Shown here piece after piece: positions 48,982 to 60,313 of a DNA stretch of 64,000 nucleotides (within the stretch, counting starts at the first letter, position 1; each line of letters begins with the position of its first letter). Source of the stretch: Plantago ovata (Eukaryota; Streptophyta; Magnoliopsida; Lamiales; Plantaginaceae). Both the position numbers and the translations under genes were made by a program. The notes below the pieces were generated by a model. That model was not told where the DNA came from, ran no database searches, and saw only the letters and a list, made by a program, of their open reading frames with translations. The stretch is taken from NCBI GenBank assembly GCA_028274465.1, contig CM051456.1, positions 121,288,880 through 121,352,879 of the forward strand. The letters run 5' to 3'.

Positions 48982-50555
48982 ATTCTCCAATATCTGCAGG
49001 TATCAGAGGCCTTAGAATTTAGTATTACCTAAAAACCAATATGCTCTACATTACATTCTTGTTTACGTTAAACTTTGCAACCATGAGAAATAGGCATTTT
49101 GATTTTTTAGAACCAAACTCATAATAAAACATGCCCAAGCCAACTCCAGTCTCCAAGGGCCTGGCATTTCCAATAAACTTAGCAAAACATGACCAAGACA
49201 ACACAATGAAGGAACATGAAGCATGTGGGCCAAAACAATGTTGATTAGGATGAGAAATCTGTCCAGTTCTCATGTGAGGTGAAGATACTAAATAGGTTTC
49301 TACACCTCAAAAAAGTTTCACTACTTCGTATGTTTTCATTAGCTTGAAACTTCAACGGTAAAGGCCTCACTATATGAATTAAAGGTGCAGTATTGTGAAC
49401 TGAACTGCACCAGGTTCACCGGCAAGCATTTCAATGAAATTCGGAGCAATATCTCAATTCAAGTTAAACTAGACCCTGTATGAACTGGACAGGATTGAAA
49501 ATAGACTAATCCTTTCCTTCCAAAGTCACAAAGAGTCTATAACTCGATAAATAAGGTTCAACAGACTACTGTAGTACTAACATCTTTTTATAGGAAATTA
49601 AGCTATTAGGAACTACAAATCTAAGAACATAAGCGGATATAAATTATATAATTCAATCATGGCGATATCCAGTTTTAACCCCCTCTCTCCTCAACCAGTA
49701 ATTCCAGAATCATGATTAGCAGCTTATAAGCTCACTGCCTAATGGAGCAAACGAGATTGTGGAAAGTACCTCTGTGTTGACATTCTTGATGTATAATGCA
49801 AGGAACACAACGGTGACCCAGAGATATACAACTGTCAGAGGTTGCTCTAAGTTGAGAAGTTCGAGATCTGAAATTGTAATGAAAATAGGAAGAACACATA
49901 ATCATTATGAGCTCAAATACTAGTAACATTTAGAGCCCATTAAACCAACTCAATGAAAATCTCCAATCATCAGCAAGAAAGTAAATGTTGAAACCATTCC
50001 ACTCTGCTATGCTACAATGAACATTTAGACCAACTCAAATACTAGTCCAAAACGGAATCATGAATCAACAGCAAGAAATTAAATGTTGAGTAAATTAACA
50101 CATATTGATGAAATCATAGAACTCGATGGGTAGAGGAGTATCAAATTCAAGTGAGCGCAACTCCTTGAACAAAACTGGCATTGACAAACCGGACTGCAAC
50201 ACCATCAAGGAGGGATATCTATCCTTGTTTGTACTTGCTATTCATAACAAAATTAAACCAAAACGAAATGACATCATCCAATTTCCATAAAGATGCTCAT
50301 ACAGGCATTTCAACAAATAATTAATGTGCATAAATAAAATAAAAGATTAGACAGTTTACTGCATAGTATCAGTGAGGGTCCACCGGAAAGGACTGAGAAG
50401 GAACCCTTTTCTTATCTTGACTGAATGTATTCACGGCAGAGATGAGCGGAGATGACAACTTCAAAATATGCGTACAGATGATGGTGGTGATGCAGACTAC
50501 TACTTTTCTCTTGCTTTTATTTGTCGGAGACGATCCGCAAAATGGTACTGTACTT
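48982..50555. other. Non-coding DNA, no gene seen
   Basis: No supported coding region or repeat family. It may contain introns or flanks of the neighbouring fragments. Confidence 0.4.
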
Positions 50556-51300
50556 TTAATAATAATAATAATAATAATAAAAGGTGTCTCCTTGGGATTT
50601 GCTGATTCTTGCGATAACATGGAATGTACCAAGAAACTGCAACAAGTTAATTACTGTAAAAGATAGTAGTTAATATTAATTGTAAGAACAAATTAACAAT
50701 TAATTATATATAGTGATGATTAAGTTTGAGAAGCAAGAATTAATATACTTACACGATGGTAGCCAATCCTCCTTTGGATCAATGTATGCGGGAGGGCTAA
50801 CTTTGACGGGATCTTTGCATTCATAGGCATATGGTAATCCATTAATGTTGAATCTTTCAGGCATTCTAATATTAGTGTCATTACCAGAGGCCCTATTGCC
50901 AACATTAAGATGGATTCCAGCTATACTGTTAATCTGATCGCTGGCGGATGATATATAACCTGCTTTGCAGCAGTTGCCATAACGTTTAAGTTTTGGTGCT
51001 GTGGGCAACAAGTCGATGATTGTTGGGGATTTAACACACGAGACCCGTGGGTGTTTGTCTTTTGGAGTTTCAGGACAAGTGCTATTATCACTTGCATCTG
51101 TCACGTTAGCCCCGCCTAATGTCCATATGTACTCATCTTCACCGGTCCATGTCCAATTTAACTCCCAATTGTTGATGCTCGTATCGATTTGATTGTTCTT
51201 TATATGAACTAAAGCCTGCATAACAACAAATAATTAATTAATTAAGAATGTCATGAATACGCGACCTCAATATATTATACTTGGTTACTACTAGTACTAT

Positions 51301-51358
<58 letters not shown>

Positions 51359-51536
51359 GTAATAGTAATAAATTGTAATTTCGATCGATTACCACATACA
51401 TTTCGGCATTTGCAACGTACAAATCCCAAAAAATAGTGACATCTCCTCTGGTGTCACTAATTTTCTTGGCGCAGAAAAATCCTAAACATAGGACGAACAA
51501 ATTCAGATTAATTGAAAAGAGGGAGGTCTGAGACAT
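50556..51536 (-). CDS. COBRA-like protein, N-terminal domain only; probably truncated
   Basis: COBRA-like proteins are GPI-anchored wall proteins that bind cellulose and guide microfibril deposition. Exon 1 (51393-51536) starts 'MSQTSLFSINLNLFVLCLGF', a signal-peptide-like segment, then 'GDVTIFWDLYV'. Exon 2 (50753-51215) reads 'WELNWTWTGEDEYIWTLGGA', 'SPTIIDLLP', 'NCCKAGYISS' and 'YECKDPVKVSPPAYI', matching the carbohydrate-binding N-terminal domain. Splice sites and phases agree, and no stop is seen in these 202 codons. A possible exon 3 (from 50636) runs into a (TTA)n tract and stops near 50556. The CCVS cysteine-rich region, C-terminal domain and GPI signal are missing, so the product would be about half the normal length or less. 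Intron 1 carries a long (TAA)n tract. Confidence 0.7.
51300..51358. repeat. (TAA)n microsatellite in the COBRA-like intron
   Basis: About 18 uninterrupted taa units followed by tag variants. Related tracts occur at 50558-50581, 53041-53109 and, as (TTA)n, 53738-53783. Confidence 0.95.
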
Positions 51537-52640
51537 TTTAGAAAATCAGATTGATTGGAAAGATAGAGGTCTGAGACACACTAGGCACTACTAAGTATAG
51601 GTGGCAAAATGGTGGTTTGGATTGGATTAGAATGGGTGAGGAATGGTTACTTGAAAGTGGATAAATTCACTTCTCACCCACTTCTAAATGGGTTTAATTA
51701 AATGGGTGGGAAACTGGGAATCGATCAGGCCGCAGAAGACTAAGACACTGGCAAGGACAAAGAAAGGACCAGTGTCATAGCATCATATATATAATATATG
51801 GCGGTAACACAAAATTACATAGGTTGGAGGAGACAGAATATAACTAGGGACCACAACTAATGGCCTAAATGCGATGTTACCAGATGCATGCATGACGAGA
51901 CTTGCAACTTGAACAACTAATGAATGAAGGTGTGCAACAAAGGCCTAAATGCGATGTTACCATCTGGTTATTAACTTAAATAATAAAATAAATATATACC
52001 ATAAGACAAAACAAACAATACAGTACATATTGATCAATTCAACACCCACAAATCTAGTATTCTAATATATATGCTGAGGAACATCAACATTATAAATTAT
52101 ACCTACCAGATGTCAAGAAATTAATCACACATACATGCATGTCTGTTAACATAAACCTCATTTAATTTATTAGTCCTGTAATAATCACGTGTATATATAT
52201 TTGCTCTTCTGCCAACACCTTCAATAGAGCAGCAGCAGTAGATGTAGTATTTGATACAAGTAGTAGTAATTCTTTTTTATTATTTTCTTTTTTCAACTTG
52301 AGCAATTCAGTTTGAATTTATCAGTTAGTTTCGTTACTAATAATTTACTTGCAAAACTAAGGTTATTATAAACGTGCATGTGCCTCTTCAGTCTTGTCAT
52401 TAACAATCATTCCAGAAATTAAATGTGTAACTTATGGCCATCTAATCTCTCATCCATATATCATTGTTGGTGTATAATGAAATAGTGAGGGAATGATTTG
52501 ATTCTCATTCATGCATTTGATCATTTATGTTTGAACTGCTAATCCAATTTAAAACTAGTTAACTAAGCAATGGAAGATCGAGTAAGTGATATTTGATTCT
52601 CATTCATGCAACTATGAAATAAATTGTCATCAGTAGTAAT
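51537..52640. other. Non-coding DNA upstream of the COBRA-like locus
   Basis: Contains a G-rich 'gggtgg'-type block (51600-51730) and two copies of 'ggcctaaatgcgatgttacca' (about 51861-51881 and 51942-51962). No gene seen. Confidence 0.4.
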
Positions 52641-52990
52641 AATTGAACTAGTTCGATTTCTATGCTCTGCTTGTTTTAGAAAGAATGTACAGACCAACTG
52701 CATATTGCTTGTTTTAGAAAGAATGTACAGACCAACTGCATATTAATGAAGGCAAGAGGCAAATGGAATACCAACTTTAAATTGAGTCCACTCAGCTAAT
52801 TGTGAAGCTCCTATAAGTCATTAAGACCACTAAAATTATCCATAAAAAAGAAATTGCCATGTAGTAGTAATTGAACTAGTTCGATTTCTATGCTCTGCTC
52901 GTTTTAGAAAGAATGTACAGACCAACTGCATATCAATTAAGGCAAGAGGCAAATGGAATACCAACTTTAAATTGAGTCCACTCAGCTAAT
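52641..52990 (+). repeat. Segmental direct repeats, about 120-150 bp
   Basis: A block containing 'gttcgatttctatgctctgc', 'aaagaatgtacagaccaact' and 'aattgagtccactcagctaa' occurs at about 52649-52800 and again at about 52877-52990. The first copy has an extra internal duplication of 'gcttgttttagaaagaatgt'. Confidence 0.85.
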
Positions 52991-53038
52991 ACATTAATAC
53001 ATTGCATGGTGTGTGTTGTAAGTTCTTAAACTTGAAAG

Positions 53039-53040
<2 letters not shown>

Positions 53041-53109
<69 letters not shown>
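53041..53109. repeat. (TAA)n microsatellite
   Basis: More than 20 uninterrupted taa units between unrelated flanks. Confidence 0.95.
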
Positions 53110-53197
53110 CGTGCATATTAATTCAGGTTTCTTCTTCACGTTCGGTGCGACAATTAATGCATGTCAGGGCGCTATAATTAGTTAGGATTGAAGCTAG

Positions 53198-53653
53198 ATC
53201 ACATAATTCGAATTCGAGAGCGGCGAATCGATAATTTCTAAAATAAACGAGAGCGCGAGCGTCTTAGAGCGAATAAAAAAAATAAACTATAATATTACAT
53301 GAACACTCACACAGAATGAAGAAAATATAATTATAATTTCATACTCTCACCAAATTCCTCTTTAATGGACCCAACCAGATACATCTAAACCCAAAATACT
53401 GTAGCCCAACACACCATAATATAGTGATATATACATCTTCATCTTCATTTCATTTGGAAATCATCTCAGCTCGTTTGCCCCGTAGCCATCTATGTTATGC
53501 TCCATTCTGCTTCAAATTCTTAGCTGAAGAATTAGTAAATCCTAATCCGCGACATAACGTTTACTAATTCTCAATAGAGTGCGAATCCCGCTCTAGGAGC
53601 GAGAATTCACGATCGGAACGGAAATCGTGAGGTGTTTCCGGCGAATTATGTGA
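53198..53653. mobile_element. Possible inverted-repeat transposon, about 455 bp
   Basis: Bounded by 'gatcacataattcg' on the left and 'cgaattatgtgacc' on the right. The two flanks also share 'ggattgaag' and 'tataattagtt' in direct orientation. The interior has no ORF and differs in composition from its surroundings. The family is unknown and the edges approximate. Confidence 0.45.
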
Positions 53654-53736
53654 CCTAGGATTGAAGTACTAGTATAATTAGTTGGGCCAAGCCTGATACG
53701 TCCCAACTCTCCTGAAATAGTAGTAACTAATTGGCA

Positions 53737-53789
<53 letters not shown>

Positions 53790-54779
53790 CTATTTTGGGT
53801 TGGGGCGGGTGGGTAATGTCGGTTTGCAACCGCCAACCCACCACTCATCCGATTCGTCGCGGGTGAAACATTTTTTCAATTACGAACTGGTATAACTCGA
53901 AGTAAGCCGTTACGGACGGGTTAAAGACATGTGGTTTGGGCGTGTGGGTGGGGCGGGTGGATGGATTGTATACTCAGCCTACCAAGTTTAGATTTTAGAA
54001 CGATGAAAATTTTTATTCGTCAAAATACATTGGGGCAGTTTTGAAATTAAAGAGACTAGCAATAAAATTTCGGCGGCAAATCAGTAATTAAATAAAACAT
54101 TTGGGTCTTTTTACAGTTTATCCATCATCACTTATTCTCTTTTCACAAATATACGAAGATTTTGAAAGGATACCTAATTTCCCCTCTCTTCCGACGCTGA
54201 GAGATGAAACCTTAGACAAGCTCCCAGTCGACTTCCATGGATTCCGCATTTTGAACTCGGTCAATCAGTAACTGAGCTTTCAGGTAAATAATTCAATGAC
54301 TGTTGCTACTAATTTCCTGAATTTTTGAGAGTTTGGTGCTATTAGGGCTTTTGCCAAATTCAGCCAGCCTGAATTTTCGTGAGTTTCGTGCCATTAGGGA
54401 TTTTTCCGGATACACTGGAATAGGTTTTGATTGAGCTTGTGCTAGTTGGAATTTGATCCCTTTGATTCTGTAATTTTGTGTCTTCTGTAGATTTTTATTG
54501 TCTGTTCTTAATTATTTCAGATTGAAATGCTATTATTTGATGTATTTAATAAGCACAATAATGATATCAGTAGGCATGAAGTAAGAAATGTTTTATTGTC
54601 TGTTCTTAATTATTTCAGATTGAAATGCTACTATTTGATGTTTAATAAGCACAATAATGATATCTAATATGCATGAAGTAAAAGAAATGTTTTGCTGTGT
54701 ACTGTATTCTGCGTGGAAAAATTAGTTAATGTCATGACTCGTGTGTACAAGTATTTTGATTGAGACATTCTTGGGCTAT
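53654..54779. other. Non-coding DNA with microsatellite and duplications
   Basis: Holds a (TTA)n tract (53738-53783) and a G-rich 'gggcgggtgggt'-type block (53795-53965). A stretch at 54180-54480 looks like a plant 5' leader with a leader intron after 'gctttcaggtaa'. A tandem duplication of about 100 bp follows (about 54488-54585 and 54590-54690, both with 'attatttcagattgaaatgc'). Confidence 0.5.
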
Positions 54780-55370
54780 AGTGTGTCTGGCATGTATAGT
54801 GTTGTTGCTTTTATGATAGCATTAGGTTTCATTGCGGCAGCCAGGTATATTGTTTCTCATACTTATTGTTGCAAGCAAAAGTTTCCAGAACACGAGAAGC
54901 ATTCAGTTAATTGATTTCTGTTGTTTATGCTTTTCTAGTGTCCAGATTGCCAATGAGATAGGATGTGGCAATTCTAAAGCAGCTAAGTCCTCAATTGTTA
55001 CAGTCGCTACGACATCATTCTCCATTGGAGTTGTTATGTTTGTAATTTTCCTTCTTGTTCAGGAGAGAGTAGCTTATCTCTTCACAGACAATCCTGAAGT
55101 GGCTTCGTCTGTTGCTCAACTGTCGCCTCTCTTGGCATTTTCCCTAATCTTGAACAGTTCCAATCGACATTGTGCTTGGTTATGTATTCAATGTACATGT
55201 CGAAGTGAGTCACAGTTCACTCTATATGATATCTTCAATTAGTTAGCAGGATGAGAGTTCAATACATAAACTTACTAAAACGACAAATGATTCGATCTGC
55301 AGGGTGTTTGGATTGGTATGTTGATTGGCATATTTGTTTTGTTTATCTGCTTGTGGTGCACTTCTAAACA
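54780..55370 (+). pseudogene. MATE/DTX efflux transporter fragment with internal deletion
   Basis: Intact family members are 12-helix proton-coupled efflux carriers. The exon ending 54844 reads 'AFMIALGFIAAAS'. The exon 54939-55204 reads 'VQIANEIGCGNSKAAKSS', 'QERVAYLFTDNPEVAS' and 'LSPLLAFSLILNS', and is then joined directly, in another frame, to 'IDIVLGYVFNVHVE'. The exon from 55303 reads 'GVWIGMLIGIF' and then loses similarity. About 38 residues usually found between LILNS and the IVLGYVF helix are missing and the frame changes there. The N-terminal helices are absent. Splice sites remain, so it is a decayed genomic copy. Confidence 0.87.
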
Positions 55371-56159
55371 CAAATACCATCAACATGTGCCTGCTTTCGT
55401 CGTTCCTATGAAATACACTTGCTATTTCCAGTACATTAACATTTATATCATTTCTGTTTTGCCAGTTTGTACTACTAGGATCTGTTCCTTTCCCCACAGA
55501 TGTGTCGCCTGAAAACTCTTGGTGTAGGCTGAGTTGTAACCTTGAATGAATCATATGAGACTTTGGTTCCACGTTCTATATATCTCGTAAGTTAATTGCT
55601 CAACACTCGATGTATACATTATTATGAGTATCTGAAGTGTTATAGTTTATGATCCTTGATTGGTTGCTGGTATGTTTTAAACATTTTCCTGATTGTTAGA
55701 TGTGCCATACGACTACTCAATTCGTGTGGGTTACTTTGGTTTGATAATAAAAGAAAGGCGAAATACTCTAATTAGTTGGAAGGTGTGGAATAGTGAAGTT
55801 TTGATGATATAAAAGATTGAATACTTAAGAATTTGTTGAAAAGTTGTGGAATAGTCAAGTTTTGGGGTTACTGGAAGACACTAAAGAAAGAGTGTTTGCA
55901 AAGCTGAATTGGAGAACCTTATATTGTTGCTACTGTTAATTATGTGTCAAAATCTGTTTCATTTACACGACCATCGTGATGTATGAAAAACTTCTTAAGT
56001 TTCTTGTTCATGCTAGTCAATCAGAATTAGTTTCTTGAGGACACTGGACAAAGCTGGGAAAGTGATAAATTGCTATGTAGCACTAGAGTGCCCATCGATA
56101 TTGACTCTCGGTGTTTGATCGGTTTAGAGCATTGATAAAAATTGGCCTATATTTTTCAA

Positions 56160-56640
56160 ACTGCAGAAGATGGCATGTAAATGAATCAAGAGCGCAATTT
56201 AAATGATCCTGAAGAGGAGGGAAATCAAAATAGAGGAACAAATAGCCGACTTGCAGCTCAGGTTAGTGATGTTGATGGTTTGAATAGTGACTTAGTAGAC
56301 ATTTTGACTTCTTTACAAAGGGGTCAGGTACATACGAGACTCAATCATTGTTGCTGCTAATTTTATGATTTTTTGGGAGTTTAGTGCGATTAGGGCTTCT
56401 GAATTATGTGATTTTACTGTTAATTGCCTGAATGTTCACGAGTTTAGTGCTATTAGAGATTTTGTCGAATACAACAGAATAGGTATTGATTGAGCATTTG
56501 CTAGTTGGATTTTTTATCCCTATGATCCAATAAATTCGAATTAGTTGATTTTCATTGAGAACCAGAAGTTAGAGTTTTTACCTAGAGTCTCAATCTAATC
56601 GATTCAATTAATTGTGGTTTGATTGGTGACAGGTAATAAG
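56160..56640. other. Leader-like segment resembling 54280-54480
   Basis: The stretch 56345-56540 is a diverged copy of about 54300-54480; both have 'tgttgct', 'gagttt.gtgc.attag', 'gattgagc' and 'gctagttgga' in the same order. It follows a short open stretch, 'MNQERNLNDPEEEGNQNRGT', ending at a possible donor after 'SLQRGQ'. No domain is recognised. Confidence 0.4.
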
Positions 56641-56737
56641 ACAGTTTGTATTCAAATTTGGATACTTGGCTGCATGACTGCATGTATTATGTCTTTGATC
56701 ATCTTGTCATTTACACGTGTACTCCTAATGTCAGATG

Positions 56738-56853
56738 TCATCATATGAGTGCCATTGTTATCGATCTAAAAAACGTTGCTCTGGCATATCATAATGCCAA
56801 GATTTATGGTGTAGAAGATAAAATTGAGTTTATTGTCGGAGATTTTTTTGTTC
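56738..56853 (+). pseudogene. TGS1-like (trimethylguanosine synthase) exon fragment
   Basis: The intact enzyme hypermethylates the caps of snRNAs and snoRNAs. One exon reads 'SAIVIDLKNVALAYHNAKIY' then 'GVEDKIEFIVGDFF', covering the SAM-binding acidic loop (I-D-L/I-D) and the following helix of the Rossmann fold. Similarity ends at a GT right after GDFF, where an exon boundary would be expected. The catalytic SPPWGG motif and the rest of the protein were not found nearby, so it is a single-exon relic. Confidence 0.75.
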
Positions 56854-58875
56854 ATCTCCTGTGTAACAAAATAAGTACTTGTAAGTTAACAAGAAATTCA
56901 AAAACTGAAATATGTATTTTGATTTTTGTGAAACCATTCAGGTAAAACTTTACTGACATGATATGACTATGGTTCAGTACCAGACCATTGGTTCAATAAG
57001 AATACTTCTTATGGATGGAACCATCATATACAAAATTTTAATGCTTCCAACAGATGGAAGACGCCCTGTTTCAGAAACTTAAATATGTTTTTGTAAGCTG
57101 TTGGTCGAGAGAATTTCAGTCCGCTGAGGTGCTGATGACAAATTATGTGTGTGACAATTCTGGTGCAAATGAAATAACATGAAAACAGAACTGCTACAAA
57201 CTTCTCCAGGGTGAAGGAAGTAGTTATATGGCTATACCCCAACTATACAAAGTCCCAGGAGCAACATCTGCAGTCTTCACATGCCAACAATAATATTTTA
57301 GGTAAATGATCAAAGACTTAGTTGGGAAGCTACGAAATAGATTCTGTATGAAGTTTAAATAATAACCCTGCCATCACACGTACTCTTTTTTTCTTGATAG
57401 AACTTACAGGGCAATATAGAAAGGTGTTAAACTGATTATCCATCTAACGTTCACTGTATTCATGCTGATAATTTGTGAGAATGGTTAGAAAGATATATAA
57501 CAGATTGTCAAAAGTTTGAGCTATTTGTATAGTTGGACTAAGACCTAATTTCCTTTTTCCGGTTACATATTGTTGGAGGAATAAAATAAAAAATACGGTT
57601 ATAAGCACCAAACATACTGCTTTTGCAGTGATCAATGAAGAACTTAATTTGTTTGCATACAAGACTAATTATGAGTTATCTGGTATTTCCGCTTCTGTTT
57701 TGAAGATCGTGAGTTGAGATCTTGAAAGTATTATGATTAAGTTTCAGATTTTGAGTATTGATTTTGCCTTTTCTTAGTTTGCATGAGAACATTCTAGGGA
57801 GGAACGTGTTGAGGTCCAGTTCAGGTTGCTAACTCAAGATGACAACTACTTCAAGTTAAGATTCATTTTCTGCTAGATCTTAGTGCATGTCCGTAAATTA
57901 GATTCTTTTAGAGATCCTGCTATCATGGTCCAAAGATCCAAAGCCATTACAACAATCCTATCACTAATCAGTTTGAATCTTCAATAGGATAGAAGTTAGA
58001 TTTGATGGTAGTATTGTTCGACATCTCAACTATTAAGGAAAAATGACTTGTTCCTTGGCAAAACAAATTGGTAACTTCTTTCTATTGCCACCATGTTCGA
58101 GTGAAGTTGAGGATTATAGACGTCATGTGCATGCGTTTATGGACTAGGTCCTCATATCGGAAGTAATCGTGTAATTGAAATTATTTATCACGGCTCCCCT
58201 TACCAGACATGCATTAATTTGTGCATAATGCTGTTCATTCCATTATGATTGTTGTCTCTCATCAAGCGAGTAATCTTATTATTCACTTTCTCTGTTCCTG
58301 AAGTTTTCTTAATCGACCAATTTCATTTAGCGATGCCATTTCTGGAAAGTGTATTCAAATGTGAATTGAATACACGCCCAAGGCCTTGTCCCTTGATGGC
58401 CACACCTCTGTATATGCCTTTTTAGTGGTTTTGCTCTATGTGAATGGCAGAGACTTTACATGCCAGTCTCCAAAATTTATCTTTAATTTAATGTAGCTTT
58501 GTTCCTTGTTCTTAATAACTCGTTAATTACCATGTGTACAACACTATCATTGTGCATAGCTCCCGTTGTTCTTTTGCTATGCAGATTACTTTCACCAATT
58601 CCCCTAGGGTCCGATTGGTTTTTGTGCATTGCACATTACAGTCAAACCACATTTTTGCATGGTGGAGCTGCCCGAACACAAAAACACGATCCTGTTCATG
58701 TAGTTTGACCACATATGCAGGTAAATACATGCGCTTGTTTTGTAAAACAGAAAACAACAGCGGCATGCATACACTTTGAATGCATGGGCTTGGTTTTGCT
58801 CTTCAAATACAGCCCAGAATGTGTTCATCCATATGGGATTTGTCAATTTACGAACTTATCCTTTGACACACAAAA
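56854..58875. other. Non-coding DNA
   Basis: No gene or repeat I can name. Frames on both strands around 58500-58890 overlap each other and show no domain. Confidence 0.4.
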
Positions 58876-59310
58876 CTATTGGGTCTTCTTAAGTTGAAAT
58901 GCACTTTTGAAGCTCACTGGTCCACCACTCTCCGGCGCCACTTCGCCAACATCAAAGCTCACTCTAATTGACGTCAGCTCTCCAATTTTGATAACATCAC
59001 CTTCGCTAAGAATAGCCGATTCATCCGAATCGAGCAGCCTGTCGTTCAAATACGTTCCATTGGACGACCCGAGATCAGTAACTGTCCATTTACCCGAACC
59101 GGAATCCGCCTCGATGGACAGGTGCTTGGAGGAAATGCCCGGATCTTTGATACACAACTTGTTACCTCGAACGATGCGTCCGATTTGGATCCTGGCAGCA
59201 GGTCCGAAAACATTGGACTGGCCCGCCAAGGGACCTTTCTCCACTATGAGCTTAAGCATCGGGCTTTTGCTTAAGCCGTCACCACCGGTGGCTTTTCGTC
59301 TAGGCGCCAT
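58876..59310 (-). CDS. Small FHA-domain protein
   Basis: A 144-residue single-exon reading frame starts 'MAPRRKATGGDGLSKS' and holds one forkhead-associated domain at about residues 18-120. FHA domains bind phosphothreonine peptides. The hallmark residues are all present: GR at 44-45, the S-S-K-H strand at 60-63, and GSSNGTYLND at 81-90. GDVIKIGE follows. It resembles plant FHA proteins of the type in which this domain sits at the N-terminus. Some homologues are longer (several hundred residues), so this may be a naturally short member or a C-terminally truncated one. No lesion is seen. A TATA element lies upstream. Confidence 0.85.
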   Translation of the reverse strand: MAPRRKATGGDGLSKSPMLKLIVEKGPLAGQSNVFGPAARIQIGRIVRGNKLCIKDPGISSKHLSIEADSGSGKWTVTDLGSSNGTYLNDRLLDSDESAILSEGDVIKIGELTSIRVSFDVGEVAPESGGPVSFKSAFQLKKTQ

Positions 59311-59463
59311 TATTTTTATTATTTTTTTGCTTGGAGGTTTTGAAATTTGAATTGGGGATAGAGCTGAAGATTTTTTTATTTTTTTATTTTTTTTACAGAT
59401 CTGGACCGCTTCGTCTTACCTTTCTGCTCGTCTTCCCCAGCTTCCGGCAGAAACAAGAAAAGG

Positions 59464-59476
59464 GGTATATATATGT
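59464..59476 (-). promoter_or_regulatory. Candidate TATA box of the FHA gene
   Basis: On the minus strand 'catatatatacccc' lies about 155-165 bases before the FHA start codon. This would give a leader of about 130 bases. The T/A-rich tracts at 59320-59395 would lie in that leader. No other promoter element is assigned. Confidence 0.4.
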
Positions 59477-59785
59477 GGCATTATCATCCTTGTAGGGTTC
59501 TCAAGGGCTTTTGGGTAATAAAATTTTACTGTACAGGGACAAATCTGGGATGGAAAACAGTGTCTGAAAATACAGAAATCGGATGTATTGCGATGCAGGG
59601 GGTGAGCCGTGGATTCAGAATACAGCCCCCGCTGTGATTTGATCACATTTCAGTTAAAAAAATAAAAAAATTCGGGCAGCCCAGAAATGGAAATACATGT
59701 CGTCTAATGTAAACCAAGCGCGTGTATTGAGGCCAGTCAACGCCCAAAAACGCCCTTTCACATGTGATGTGCCAAAACCAATCGC

Positions 59786-59789
<4 letters not shown>

Positions 59790-59818
<29 letters not shown>
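59790..59818. repeat. (AT)n microsatellite hosting a mini-CACTA insertion
   Basis: About 14 AT units end exactly where the CACTA terminal motif begins. Confidence 0.9.
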
Positions 59819-59821
<3 letters not shown>

Positions 59822-59919
59822 TACAAAAAAAATGCAGTTTAGTGACGCTCCCATGCGTCACTAAACTGCCCCCCATGCGTCACTAATTTGCGTCACTATT
59901 TGTTGTTTTTCTTGTAGTG
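59819..59919. mobile_element. Miniature CACTA element, 101 bp, TSD tat
   Basis: Starts CACTACAAAAAAAATGCAG and ends TTTTTCTTGTAGTG, flanked by 'tat' at 59816-59818 and 59920-59922. It contains only subterminal-type 'tgcgtcact' repeats. It is related to the element that begins 30 bp further on. Confidence 0.88.
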
Positions 59920-60239
59920 TATATAGACAACTACACAATAGTCACCGTGCACTACAAGAAAAACGCAGTTTAGTGACGCTACCATGCGTCACTAAACTGC
60001 CTCCCATGTGTCGCTAAACTATTTAGCGACGCATAGAAAATGCGTCGCTAAACCCTTGGTCGCTAAATGATGAGGCGACCCATGGGGTCAAGCGTCGCTA
60101 ATTTAGCGACCATTCTATGCGTCGCTAAATTAGCGACCCAAAAATGGGTCGCTAATTTAGCGACGCATAGACCCATGCGTCGTTAAATCTGGAAATTTTT
60201 TTTAAAAATAAATTCTCCTCTCTAGTCCACCTTGTGTTT

Positions 60240-60313
60240 CCTGGGTTTCAAACCTAGGACATCCTTACCCAACACCTTACTAACCCAACACCCTTACCGC
60301 TCGGCTACCAATA
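60240..60313 (-). repeat. tRNA-like module inside the CACTA element
   Basis: The minus strand reads 'ttggtagccgagcggtaagg' (A-box-like) and later 'ctaggtttgaaacccagg' (B-box-like), separated by a tandem 'ggtgttgggt' stretch. It sits at the same place relative to the left subterminal repeats as the tRNA-Pro-like segment of the 29110 element. It is too diverged to be a functional tRNA. Confidence 0.6.

Noticed and set aside
51300-51429. Frames with long poly-Ile or poly-Leu
   Set aside because: Translations of the (TAA)n microsatellite in the COBRA-like intron.
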